Below are positions 12,967 to 26,324 of a stretch of DNA of 64,000 bases, one piece after another. The notes under the pieces are model-generated. The model was given only the letters and a program-made list of their open reading frames with translations. It ran no database searches and was not told the origin of the DNA. The stretch comes from Myripristis murdjan (Eukaryota > Chordata > Actinopteri > Holocentriformes > Holocentridae). Where the stretch lies: assembly GCF_902150065.1 (NCBI RefSeq), contig NC_043983.1, positions 21,963,821 through 22,027,820 on the forward strand. The letters run 5' to 3'. The translations under genes were made by a program, and so were the position numbers. Within the stretch, counting starts at the first letter, position 1; each line of letters begins with the position of its first letter.

Positions 12967-14480
12967 GCAAGCCAGCCATAGGAAGGACGAAGTTGAATTC
13001 ACATGAAGAAAAATGTTGAAAATTCTCTTAAGGAAGTGCTTTGTTCAACACGCTTTCTGTTGTAACCATATTTTGCTAATACATATTTGCATCTATCTTA
13101 TTACTGACATGGATAGCTATTCCATATAATAATGGACATATAAGCTACTTTTTGATGCGCTGTTTGTTTAATATAAACAATACAGTGAGTTCCCAATGTT
13201 AGGGATAGAATGCTTGAAATAAAACATAAATAAACAAAATTACATTCAATCTAAGACTTTTACAAACCATTGACCGGTATCTCTCGGTGTTTATCCTTAC
13301 CAGAGAAATTTCATATTGCACTTGTACAGAGAACTGACACAGAATTCTTTGCATTGTTTTCATGATGGACTGCATCGGCATCACTTTTTGTATCCGATTC
13401 ACTTTTTATAATGCACTGACAATGAAACCTAAATACATTTTTAAGTGTTGATTTAATTCAGACATTTACAAGAACTTGTTTAATCTGTCTAATAAAATTG
13501 TACTGGCCCACCAGTCTTGGAAAAGGAATTTAGACCATGCAGAACTCAAACTGAGCTGAAGCCAATGCAAATAAAACTCTCTGAATCAGCATTCCTGGAA
13601 AAACAAAGGGAATCCTTTCAGCTGCAGGCAGGCGTTTTCACTGGTGACATGATCTAACCCAGCAGCAGAGAGTCCACTGCAACTTTAAAGCACTAGTTCC
13701 TAGCACTGATCTGATTAGCTAAAATAAGGAGCAGCATCTTTTTAACAGCAATAAAGTAATCAAGACACAAACCTGCCTACAAAGCTTAATTCACTCCCTT
13801 TTGGTCTCTTGCACAATGTGATAGTGAGGGTAGGTGGAGTAAATTTCACATTTGGTCTGTTCAGGTTGGTATTTAGGTAGATGAGGCTGATCTATAACTG
13901 AAGTACATACGCAGTATACTGAGCTGGGTGACAGCATCAACCTCAGTATGTGCTCAGTCAGTGCTGTCCTAGTTGCACCTTTCTTTCTTTCCAGTAGGTG
14001 GCACACATGATTACTAAATGACATGGTTTTGAGACACCAGTATCAAAAAACAATCTCAAAGCGCCCAAAACTGTAATATGTTCAAAGGAGAGTATTAATT
14101 ATAGTCCTCACAGGGAAAAGGACACCAAAGCGGGCTGTCCTTCGTGCAGCTTTTTACGAAACCTTACATGTGCATCATCTGGACGGCTTTTATTTTGAAA
14201 ACTATTGGTTATCGGAAGTTGTTACATTGAAAATAAAAGGCTCAAATCATGGTCATGTCTTATCAGTGGTATCATTACGGTAGAGTAAAATTAAGAAGAA
14301 AGAAAGGAAATTATTTTTGTCCTTCTAAACCTAACTCTATAGCTGTTGAGAGTAAATGGGCGCTAAGAGTTGTTTGACATAAATTTGATGTAATTTCTAT
14401 TTCTTCTAGCGTTGCATATAATTATGCATGGCTACTGCATATGCTGTGACGACAAGATTTTTTTTTTTTTTTTTTTTTTA
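12967..14480. other. Serpin 3' UTR and intergenic DNA
   Basis: No further exon is supported. The first several hundred bases are the probable 3' UTR. The rest up to a T(19) tract at 14,460-14,479 is unremarkable. Confidence 0.5.
13219..13224 (+). terminator. Likely polyadenylation signal of the serpin gene
   Basis: AATAAA within GAAATAAAACATAAATAAAC, about 250 bases after the stop codon. A further AATAAA near 13,491 could serve a longer 3' end. Confidence 0.45.
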
Positions 14481-14519
14481 ATGGAATAAGCAATTTTGCT
14501 CTCTTCGTTCTCCCCGGCC

Positions 14520-14654
14520 ATATTCTATTATTTTAGTTTCATTTTCGTATTCCGAGGGGCTTATTTTGAAGGATCTGACCGGAAGCCGTTTCTGTTTAAA
14601 TTGTGTTGTGTTTTGACGTCGACGTGGACACGGTCTCCTGTCCACAGCGTAGTG
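14520..14654 (+). other. gfus: Probable non-coding first exon of gfus
   Basis: A GC-richer patch with CpG and a GACGTCGACGTGG word (CRE-like GACGTC) ends at a good donor, TAGTG|GTAAGA, at 14,655. The coding start lies one intron downstream directly at an acceptor, so an upstream untranslated exon is required. The left edge is a guess. Confidence 0.5.
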
Positions 14655-15133
14655 GTAAGAAAACTACTATTTACCTCACGTACTTTCTTATCCTACAGGT
14701 AGCATAGTGAGTTGGCATCTGTGTCACACCCGTAGAAGAAGTGTAACATTATTATATGTGTTGTAACTGTTAATAGCAACTATTTAAGTATCGCTAACAT
14801 CAACTTCAGCTAATGTATTGCTAAGTGTTGGCTAGCCCGGCTGTCTTGATTGGACACTTACTGCTACAGGAGTCGTCAGCCTCAGGTGATTTTGGCTGAC
14901 AAGCAGGTAGCTGCTGTCCTGTCATGCTGACACTTGCTCACCGTCGTGTGCTTTTACACGAGTTTACGTCAAGTATATAATTTCGGGCTCGCTTACTTTG
15001 TTCAATATCAGTTACCGTTATATTTGAGAGTCTGGCTTGGCTTGCTTTAGCCCAGTAGCTAATGTTAACTCTGGCCACTTAGATAGACTTAGATTTGATT
15101 TGCCGCTCCGTGTATTGCACCTGTGTCCAGCTA

Positions 15134-15304
15134 GTGCCACGGAGAGCCAAGAGGCTGCCGGTTTTCATCCCAATCAAAAACTAAAACTGGTGATTTCGCT
15201 GATTACCCCACCTTAAAGCAGAGAGGAGAGACTAATCTGTGAAATCACCTGCTGGAGTTTTTGGTTGCAGTGAAAACCTGCAGCCTCTTGGCTCTCCATG
15301 GCAC
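15134..15304. repeat. Palindromic MITE in gfus intron 1
   Basis: About 64 bases at the left end (GTGCCACGGAGAGCCAAGAG onward) are the imperfect reverse complement of the right end (ending CTTGGCTCTCCATGGCAC), separated by about 45 bases. This is a foldback element with no coding capacity. Related words (GTGCCAAGA...TTCCAACCAAAAACT) recur at about 31,660-31,700 in eef1d intron 1. Target-site duplication is unclear. Confidence 0.75.
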
Positions 15305-15578
15305 TTAGACTTACAGCCCTGGTCCGCCTGGGAAGTGAATATGTCTCTGGTCCATGAGGTGCTGGGTGACGTGGCATTTATTTACAAGGAGTGCTGTTGT
15401 CTTGCGCCAGAATAAACTCTGATAACACCCACCTGGGCGTGATGTCAGTATCATATAACAGTTCAAACTTGCCAGTTCAAAACAATCCACTCTTTGTTCA
15501 ATAAAATGTTGGCGTCACTGTAGCAGTAATGACTGTCATGATACTTATTTTGTGTCATTTGCATTTTAATTCACAAGT

Positions 15579-15582
<4 letters not shown>

Positions 15583-15623
<41 letters not shown>
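15583..15623. repeat. (TC)n microsatellite forming the polypyrimidine tract of the gfus start exon
   Basis: About 20 CT units end nine bases before the TTTAG acceptor of the exon that begins with the gfus ATG. The tract is therefore both a repeat and the likely U2AF binding tract. Confidence 0.9.
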
Positions 15624-15627
<4 letters not shown>

Positions 15628-15632
15628 TTTAG

Positions 15633-18133
<2,501 letters not shown>

Positions 18134-18939
18134 AGTCTTCAAAACAAGTTGGGAAAGTCCAAGTGAATTCACTGTATGCTCTCTGGGGAGCAAGAATAGA
18201 AAGGGGCATTGGTGGAGGTAGTGACTGGTGAGGGAGTTGAAGATGACTTATTCATCCAGACAGAACACCGTTGTAAGTGAAGTGTGTCACTGTCATTATA
18301 GTTGTGTCATTTATGTCTATACACTCCAAGTGTGAATGTTTTGAGCTGGACAGTCTGTCTCACCTCTCTGTAATGTCTGCAGCACTAGGCAATCAGCAAC
18401 TTTGTTGTTACAGACTTGCCCACAGTCTGTGTGGTTGAATATCACATCAGTGTGATGTCAGTTTTAATCTGCACCAATGCAACATACTATATCAGAACAG
18501 TACAACCTATCCCAGTGTCAGCTGTCCAAACTGTTACACAATGCAGGCATTATGACCACAATGTATGATCATAGACATATTTCATTATGTGCAACTTTCA
18601 GTTGCTTTTTTTTTTTTCTTCTTCTTCTGAGGGTTGGTGTTACTCAGTTCATTTGTAAATCAGTTGCTTAAGTCTTGTAATTGAGAAGCAGGCACATTTT
18701 GTAATTCAAAGCTCCTGTTGATTTTAAATACACTTGAGCAGTTTAATATGTCACTAGTCTGTATGACATTCTTGTGGGGTATGGATATTGAAGTCTTAAA
18801 AGGCCAACTGTTGTTGCCTAAATGCTTTATTGGGTGAACACAATGATTTGTTTGTCTTGGTTATGGTATATGCTGCTGTTAACTGGGTGGATTGGGATAT
18901 TTATTATGTCAATCAATGATCTTAGTTTTGTTTCCTGAT

Positions 18940-18945
18940 TAAAAT
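18940..18945 (+). terminator. gfus: Likely poly(A) signal of gfus
   Basis: ATTAAA in CTGATTAAAATG, about 800 bases after the gfus stop. It lies only about 180 bases from the opposite-strand poly(A) signal of bmb, so the two transcripts converge tail to tail. Confidence 0.45.
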
Positions 18946-19116
18946 GTTTTTATACCTATGTCTTAATGTTTTTTTATTGAAAATCAGTTTCTTTACAAGG
19001 TTTTATATATTACACTTACCATACAGATAAAATGTGATAAGACAATGCTTAATAAGGCTACTACAGCCTGTTTATAGAAATGACAAGAGATTCATACATG
19101 GTGAAAAAAAAAATAA

Positions 19117-19122
19117 TTTATT
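19117..19122 (-). terminator. bmb: Likely poly(A) signal of bmb
   Basis: TTTATT on the plus strand, that is AATAAA on the minus strand, about 230 bases past the bmb stop codon at 19,348-19,350. Confidence 0.5.
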
Positions 19123-19347
19123 ATAAACTTAAATATACCACTATATGAATGTGTTAAACAGTAAAAATATATAAAAAACATAAAATCTCTAACTTTTAAG
19201 CCCATTTTACCCTATTTAAAATCCTAACACAAAACATGGAACAGAATTACTCCACAACAAATACACACACACACACACACCAGTTTTGGCAGAGTGACTA
19301 ATAGCAACAAAGCTCCTGCTTGCAACATCATAACCTGAGGAAAATTT

Positions 19348-20358
19348 TCAGGTGTTGATGTAGGAGGTATATCCCCCTTCATGTACTCGGCAGTACTCTT
19401 GTCCCAGCAAGGCTCTCTTCTTACAAGCCTTTCCTGTTTTTGTGATGCCATTGCACAACTGACGGCCTGACAGAGAGCTACAATGTGAAAAAGGAAGGGA
19501 TAAAGAAAGGAGTGAGAATAAACAAGCGGCTGATAAGTGTATTTTAGAAAAAACACTCTGGGAAGTCAAGGATTTCACTTCCTTCTGGACAGAGAAAAGT
19601 GAGAGTAAAGTTACTGACCTGTTGCTGGCCAGCGACAGGTTAGGACTTGCACTTCGCGAGTCATTCACTGCATCAAAAACACCTCCCAGGTTCCTCAAGG
19701 GGATGTCATCAATGACAGCCTAAATAAGACATTAAATTAACGATAAGACAGAATTACTGAAAATAGACACATAACATTGAATGCCTTTTAATGGAGCTTT
19801 TCAGTTATCAGACATTTAAATTCATTTGCTCACCGCTGAAAGCCTTTGCTGCCCTATAAGCCTGGGAGTCGACTGACTGGGTGTGCCCATTATTGGGACA
19901 AACCTGTCCTGTGGCACTGGGTGGCTGTGGGAGGGAGACCATGCCAGTATGCCTGGGTCACCTGCATGCAGCAACATAGACATGAAAGTAAACGTAAGTA
20001 ACAGAATTTCGGGAAAGCATCTCCTCTGTTGAAATGCATTGCTTTTCCATTGGAAAAGATTTACTAAAATGATATAAATTCCACACCAGACAGGAAGCTG
20101 TCATGATTGAGCAGGTCCTCTTGCTCCATGAGGTCATCCACTTTGTTTCTGAAGATAGAGAATAGGACACATAGTACATAAAATAGCTCAGCAAACGGTG
20201 TCAGACCACTACCAGTAACTGATCCAATCACCAACACTAGTGGTGTGTTAGCAAACTCACCTCTGTGGTGTAGATTCAGACAGAGGCGGCAGGCTGGCTG
20301 GTTTTCCTCTGATCTGAGAGCCTGCCCACAACAACTGATTCACAAACCAATGACCTGT

Positions 20359-20389
<31 letters not shown>

Positions 20390-23300
20390 AAAATGTATCC
20401 TTTAAAATGTTTTAAAATGTAACCTTATGGTACAAGATCGCATATGATACATTGTACACCGAAAGTGCAAGCAGTTTAAGTCCGTACACAAGCCGAGTGT
20501 AAGCAGCAGCAGACTGAGGCCCGCGAGATCCAGTGCAGGCTGCTGGTTGACCTCAGCTATGGCATTAAGGGGCACGGTGAGCAGCAACATGGCTCGGGAG
20601 AAAACTGAGCAGCGCAGGAACATCAGCAGGACTGCACACAGCAGGAAATAGCCTGTATGCGCAAAACATGTCCACATGGCTGCCAGGCTCAGACCTGTTA
20701 ACACAAAACCACAAGGGAATCCATCATAATTCTATATACTGCCAAATACTGGTCTTGTTCTAGGTTGCCTAAAAAAAAAAAAAAAAAAAATAAAAAAATA
20801 AATCACATTCAGGTGGCCTGTGGTTTTGAGGCATGTCACTGACTGAGGGGAAGGCTTACAGACTGATTTATTAGAATACTTCTTGACTATAGCTTTCATT
20901 ACCCTGGCACTGTGGGGTAATTATTTACAGTTAAATGCACAATTAGCTTGAAATTAAAAAAGATAAATCAACTCATGATGCCTTTGACAAGATCAAATGT
21001 ACAACAAAGAACAAACAAGACCAACTCTTCCAATTTCAGTTTCACCTGCCCAGCCAAGGTAGCCCTGGATCATCCGAAGCCTCTCTTCTACACGGCTCTG
21101 CATGTTATCCAGGTAGTGCAGCATGATTCCCAGAGTGCCATTCATGCGCTCCAGTTTACTCATTAGGTCACTGTAGTACTGTGCCGTCTGGTCCTGGTAT
21201 TGGAGAAATCCTAGCATGCTATGGTCTGATGCAACCACAAGCACGGGAGTGAAAAAAAAGCAGAAAAATAGACAACACTGATATGAATCAGACATTTTAT
21301 GGCGACAAGCTTAGATTTATGATATGCTGTTATGATTACCGATTTTTTGGTAGATGTCCTGTGCTCGGTCTCTGACATCTGCAAGGTCTTCAATGATAGC
21401 TTTGTGACTGTCCTGCACCTCTGTCCCTTGGCTCTTCAAATGCTCACTCACGTTCTCTAGAGAAAGACAGGAAGTACATACACATTATTTCACAAATGAC
21501 TGATTATTAAAGTGAGATATTCCGACGTAATTCTGGTGTTCAGTGTGAAGTATTGAACTTCTAATTCCAAGGATACAACCACAGCTGTGCAGTGGACAAA
21601 CACAAGTACCAATGCCTGTGTTTGTACCTGAAATTTACAAAAAATATATATATATATTTTGAAGTGTGATGTTGAGCAAAATACATAACTACATGTAAGT
21701 TCTCACCCATTCTCTTTGTAATGCCCTGAATGAGCTGAGCTACCAGTTCCTGTCCAGAGGCGATGAGGGCCTTTTCCTGGCTCAGACGCTCCAAGTTGGC
21801 TGTCAGGGAATGCTCCATTTGCTCCTGGCCTTCCCAAAGTTTCCCCTGCTGGGCTTGCAAAGCACTGTGACCCTTCAGTAGCTTGTCCAGGGAGGCTGCG
21901 GTTAGCTCCCTCAGTTCCAGTTGGCCCTCCTGTTACATAAACCAAATGATGAACTGTGGGCTTCCATCAGAACAGGATCTGACCCCTAAGGCATGCTGTC
22001 CCGTTGAAGCTGAAAATGGTACAATTGGAGCATTACCTTCAGGTCTTTCATTGCATCCAGCTGGGTGGTGGCTGTGGAGATCAGAGCATTGACCGTGAGC
22101 TCTGCTCTGCGGCGAAAATGCTGCTGGCGGGTTGCATAGCACACGGAGCGCGCTCGATTGCTCACTATATGGTATGCATTCCATGTGTCTGAGTCCATGT
22201 CTTTTGTGCACTGTTTTATCGTCTGAAAGGTCAAATTTATAGGTTTGACTTAAGAGATTTGTTAGACTGGAATGGCAGACTTTCTCAATAGCTTCCAAAC
22301 AAAACAAAACAAAACAAAACAAAAAAAAAAAAAAAAACAGAAGACAAACATAAACCCATTATAGAAAAATCAGACCGTATGAAAGTCCCTGAAGACCAAA
22401 AACAGTTCTTACCTACACACACAATTTTTAAAAATGACAGCAGTGATGTCCCACCTTTCATGAAATGGGGGTTCAAAGATATTTTTACACCCTCACATCT
22501 TGATACTGACCTCCCTGACCTCTTGATACTGAACTCCTTTTTAAATTTTCTGAAATCTGAGCTTACCATATCCTCTGTGCAACGGAAGGTCCTGCGCCCC
22601 TCAACCTGTGCCTGGCAGTTGAATAGGGTCACTCCTAGTTTGGCAAGCTGCTCTTCTGATAGGCTTTCACAGGTTGACTTCAGCTGAGCGACCACCTAGG
22701 AAAGAATAGGGGGCTAAATTAAATATTATACCTTTGCTCACCACAACCACCAAAATTCAAATTCACATGGTGCAGTACTGCTAGGGGTACGCGAGATTTT
22801 TGAAAAATATTTAATTTAATTAATTAATTTATTTATTTATTTAATTTTATGTTTGATAAGCCATGTTTTAAATTCAGTTTTTCGTTTGGGTTTCCCCAAA
22901 GGTGTCCAATGTGTGTGTTTGTGGTTTAAATCTGAAGCCGTGGTCTTCGAGAGAAGACGTTTGTTCACTATGACCGGGAAGCCAAGACAAAAATCAAGAC
23001 ACTGGAATCGTGGTTGAAGTGTAGCAGCAACACAGTGGAAAACAAGGAGAAAGAGGCGAAAAAAAAAAACAAACAAACAAAAAAACAAAATCAGAGCCAA
23101 CAAAATATCATCATCATATCAGGTTGTTGGTTCAGACACTTATAGCACTGAATTGTACCTCTTACAATAGGCTTTTTTTTTTTTTTTTTTTTTTACTCTC
23201 AACATTTTTTCCCCACACTGGTCACTGGTTTCTTGGCTGAAAAAATATTTCAAATGGAGCACATTATTGAAAAAAGTTTGAAAGCCATTATACTAGAGTA

Positions 23301-23802
23301 CTAGTTTTAACACAAAACATGTAATTTATTACATCTGAATGTTTTTTTTCGTTTGTTACATAAAACCCATAACATGGATATCCATCTTTTGATATTTGCT
23401 GCATTACTACTAACACCAAACCCCACCACACAGTCTTTTTTTGTGAAACAGATTTGCATGAGCCATGTGAGTCACATGAATCATGACAAATTCCAAAATT
23501 CCTGACTAATCAGGAAGATCCACATCCCTGACAAATGACAGGGGGCATCCTACCCTGTAATGGCAGCTGTCCAAGGGGCTGAGCTCCATCTGCTTTGCCT
23601 CAGCCAGGAACTTCTCATCAGCGACACTCATCTCAAACGGAGGGGTGTCTCCTGCAGGTGGCTGTGGGGCTGCGGGTTTCGGGGCTGCTGGAGGGGCCTG
23701 AGTTTCCTTCAGCCAGTCAAATAATCCACTGACTGCACGGCACTGCAAGGCCAGCATGCTGACCAGCAGTAAAGGCAGGTGACAGACCAGGAGGCAAGCC
23801 AT
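19348..23802 (-). CDS. bmb: Brambleberry, KAR5-family nuclear fusion protein
   Basis: Zebrafish Brambleberry is a maternal nuclear-envelope protein needed for karyomere fusion in cleavage-stage embryos; it is related to yeast Kar5. Coding exons in transcript order are 23802-23554, 22695-22567, 22222-22037, 21929-21707, 21456-21340, 21225-21046, 20694-20488, 20354-20261, 20148-20087, 19961-19834, 19719-19619 and 19477-19348, joining in frame to about 601 aa. Seen: a signal peptide (MACLLVCHLPLLLVSMLALQ); a Cys-rich luminal block (LKSTCESLSEEQLAKLGVTL, LFNCQ, FRCTEDM, QCTKDMDSDTWNAYHIVSNR); long coiled-coil-like helices in exons 4-7; two hydrophobic segments in the 20694-20488 exon (GYFLLCAVLLMFL and GLSLLLLTLGL), probably membrane anchors; then a Ser/Pro-rich tail ending in a Cys/His motif. 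The donor at 20487 (T|GTACGG) is the weakest junction and was chosen by phase. It is head to head with the pycr3 locus. Confidence 0.9.
20357..20385. repeat. (CA)n microsatellite beside a bmb splice acceptor
   Basis: On the bmb strand this reads (GT)n ending in ...GTGTGTACAG, the acceptor of the exon starting at 20354. Length changes here would alter the sequence immediately before the acceptor. Confidence 0.9.
22800..23500. other. Long bmb intron, repeats only
   Basis: The intron between the signal-peptide exon and the LKSTCESLSEEQ exon holds A/T-rich simple sequence, a T(21) tract near 23,170-23,193, and no supported exon. Confidence 0.5.
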
Positions 23803-24451
23803 CTCGAGCTGCCAAGGCAAAATTAAAATAAACAACAGGCAAGCTTGTTGTATCATAAATCATATGAAATGGCGGTTTCCCGGACAAATGACTAGGCCTT
23901 AATCCAGAAAAATTACTCATGGCCTAAAATGTTGCTTAAAAAAAAAAAAAAAAAAAAAAAAAACACATCTTAACTCCAGATTAGTTATTTCTGGACTATG
24001 GGGTCTTTGATTAAATTCACATGAAATGTAAGTGACAAATTCACCACAACCATGTTTTTCTTGTTTTTGGTGGCACCCTTGGTGAGAAGTGGTCACTGCT
24101 TTACATTCATCACAGACCTGCTGTTGCTGCTTCCATAACCATATCAACTGGCAGTACAGTGTATCAAAATAGATGTTTACAAAGGGCTGTGGGTTATTAC
24201 ACCAATTTAAAAGACTGGGGGGAAAAAAAGTCCAGAATTCTGTGGGACCGCCAGGATGGAAAAACAGCAGTGATCATCAGATCAGATCAACCTCTAAGAT
24301 CACCTTAGAGGTTTAATTTAGTCCATGCAGGGGAAAATTAAAGCTACTTCTATTGGGGGAAAAGTAGCAGGACAGCGACATCAGTGATAGTCTGGGAGAC
24401 ATGATGTGATGAGGCTTTGCCCAGGCATGTCTGCACCACGCACAGCGCTCC

Positions 24452-24452
24452 T

Positions 24453-24518
<66 letters not shown>
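24452..24518. repeat. (CA)n microsatellite in bmb intron 1
   Basis: About 33 CA/CG units with two CACGCA interruptions. Simple repeat. Confidence 0.95.
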
Positions 24519-24520
<2 letters not shown>

Positions 24521-24748
24521 TGTAGGCTACATGCACTAAAACTACTTTTTGCTTATTTAGCGAAGACTATAAACCAGCTGCAAAAAACGGCTTTTTTAAG
24601 CGGGATGCAAAGAAACCCAGTCCCTCAAACATTATCACTATCAAAGTTTTCCCAACGCCGTCGTCTTACGAAGCCATTTGTGCAAGTAAAACAAATAAAA
24701 TACTGCACGAGTTAAAGCATGCAACATAAAATGAAAAATTTCATTCAC

Positions 24749-24800
24749 CTTTTCCTCTGTGAGGAACAGTCGGTGGTACGCAGAAATCGATGACACCCGA
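24749..24800 (-). other. bmb: Probable non-coding first exon of bmb
   Basis: On the minus strand AGAGGAAAAG|GTGAAT gives a donor after 24,749. The ATG-bearing exon starts at 23,808 with its own acceptor (TTGCCTTGGCAG), only six bases before the ATG, so an upstream exon is needed. The 5' edge near 24,800 is approximate. Confidence 0.55.
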
Positions 24801-24920
24801 CTCACACACACACAAACACACACAGCCGGTTAAAATTACAGCTAAATCTTTCTTGCCCCCCAACTTCTCCGCCCAATCCATTGATATGGAAGGGATGCGA
24901 CCAATGGAATTACTTGCAGT
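24800..24920. promoter_or_regulatory. Shared divergent promoter of bmb and the pycr3 locus
   Basis: The bmb first exon (minus) and the first plus-strand donor at 25,041 are less than 300 bases apart. CCAAT-type words occur close together (CGCCCAATCC near 24,871 and GACCAATGG near 24,899), with a GCCGGTTAAAATT block. There is no clear TATA box. NF-Y-type sites are common in divergent vertebrate promoters. Promoter activity itself is inferred from position. Confidence 0.45.
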
Positions 24921-25040
24921 TTTGGAGGCGGGTATGGGTTGTGCTCGATTTATCTCAAGGCTGAGACGGAGAGGGGAGTTGGTAAAGTTGCTGGTTGAAT
25001 TGCTGCAGGTGCCGCAGGACGCCGCCTACCTGGCGCAGCA
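24883..25040 (+). other. Alternative first exon upstream of pycr3, with a short open frame
   Basis: A strong donor (GCGCAGCA|GTAAGTAC) lies at 25,041. An open frame from an ATG at 24,883 reads MEGMRPMELLAVLEAGMG and then a basic amphipathic helix (RFISRLRRRGELVKLLVELL) up to the donor in phase 2. Spliced directly to the 26,307 acceptor it would be out of frame with PYCR3. Spliced to the good acceptor ending at 25,363 (ATTATTTTCCAG) it meets a stop at once. It is thus most simply a 5' UTR with an upstream open frame. I do not recognise the peptide. Confidence 0.4.
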
Positions 25041-25625
25041 GTAAGTACAAATCAATCCACGTGGGATAGTTCACTGGTGGACCAGCTGGTTTGAGGACCC
25101 GGCCGTGCATCTAATCTGACAGACCGGCACACACTTGCAATTAACCTGCAGTTGTGTATTCTGTACAAAACTTCGGACTAATCTGAAATGTCACAGGTGA
25201 ATAAACATCTTACTACCAACGCTGAGGATAGCCGTTTTGATTCACTGTTATATCGCCTTGACATCTACCTTGTTTATTTAACTCTGGGTTACTTTATGGT
25301 TGCCCAGTCAACAAGCAACACGTGCATTGTATTTCTATAATCTCTCCCTGGATTATTTTCCAGCTAACGTTAGCTAGACGCAGCGGCGCCGTTAGATGTA
25401 GCGATAAAGGTGTGTAAACAGGAGGCACTATCACTTCACCGACACCACCTGGACCAGCAGCGTGCGGAGTAAAGCCCAGGTTAACGCTAGCAGCTCCACC
25501 AGCTCCGCTTCTGCCACATCTCAGACATGCTAGTGCCTAACTAGCAAGCTAGCCGCCTGGCCTGAACCCAGTTGTACTGCTGCGCTTACTAGCCGTCGAG
25601 CTATCTTAGCTGCTCTACCACAACT

Positions 25626-26072
25626 ATGGACGAGACTAATATTAAGAAACAGAACTGGGACGTGAGGGAGACGGAGTTGTTCCTGGAGATCCTCAAGGAG
25701 CTCGACATGAAGAAATGCCTAGATGGGAGGAAAGTTAGGAACAACAAAGTCTTCAAGGTGGCTCATAGAAGAATGACAGCGGCCGGCTATCACAGATCAG
25801 TGGACCAGTTAAAGATTCGCTGGAAAGTTCTCAAAAGTGCTTATTACAAGTGCAAGAGACAGCCTGAGTCCAACACCCCAATCAAAATACAGGGTTGGTG
25901 GCGTTATGAAAAAACAATGATTGCAATCATGGAATCGAGGCGTCCCCTAGTCGGAACTGTGCTCCACTCCGATAGGAATGATGAAGTGACAGAAGACTCG
26001 GATGGAGAGGCATCTATCCTGCACTGGCCTCAGCCCTGCCCAGACAATGCCAGTCTCAATTTGGATTTGATT
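25626..26072 (+). CDS. Trihelix/Myb-SANT-like DNA-binding exon, possibly the first coding exon of a pycr3 fusion transcript
   Basis: An ATG with a strong Kozak context (CACAACTATGGAC) opens an intact 149-codon frame. Residues about 8-105 form a trihelix (Myb_DNA-bind_4-like) domain: WDVRETELFLEILKEL, RNNKVFKVAHRRM, GYHRSVDQLKIRWKVLKSAY, YKCKRQPES, then WWRYEKTMIAIMES, followed by an acidic linker. This fold is found in transposon-derived and host DNA-binding proteins such as the MSANTD and ZSCAN20/29 types. At 26,073 a usable donor (GATT|GTAGGG) falls in phase 0. The next acceptor, at 26,306, opens a phase-0 exon whose first codons are IKTDPE followed by the PYCR3 start methionine, with no stop between. 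Unspliced, the frame reads 16 more codons and stops at 26,123. It could therefore be a stand-alone single-exon gene or the N-terminus of a fusion of about 432 aa. The domain call is firm; the splicing is inference. Confidence 0.7.
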
Positions 26073-26324
26073 GTAGGGGTGACATCGTGGATTCGGTCTT
26101 TAGAAGCCATAATTCTGTTTTGATTCCATGATTTCTTTCATCTGTTGTCCAAAGTGTCATCCTCCCCCCCTCACATCCATGCAAGATGCACTCACAAGAT
26201 GCCTCTGGATTGCTCACATGTAAACGGGGGTTTAGGCAAATATAAGAGTGCCTAAAAAGAGTTGATGATGTGTCTTAACCTCTGTGCCTGCCCCCCCTTT
26301 CTGCAGATCAAAACAGACCCTGAG

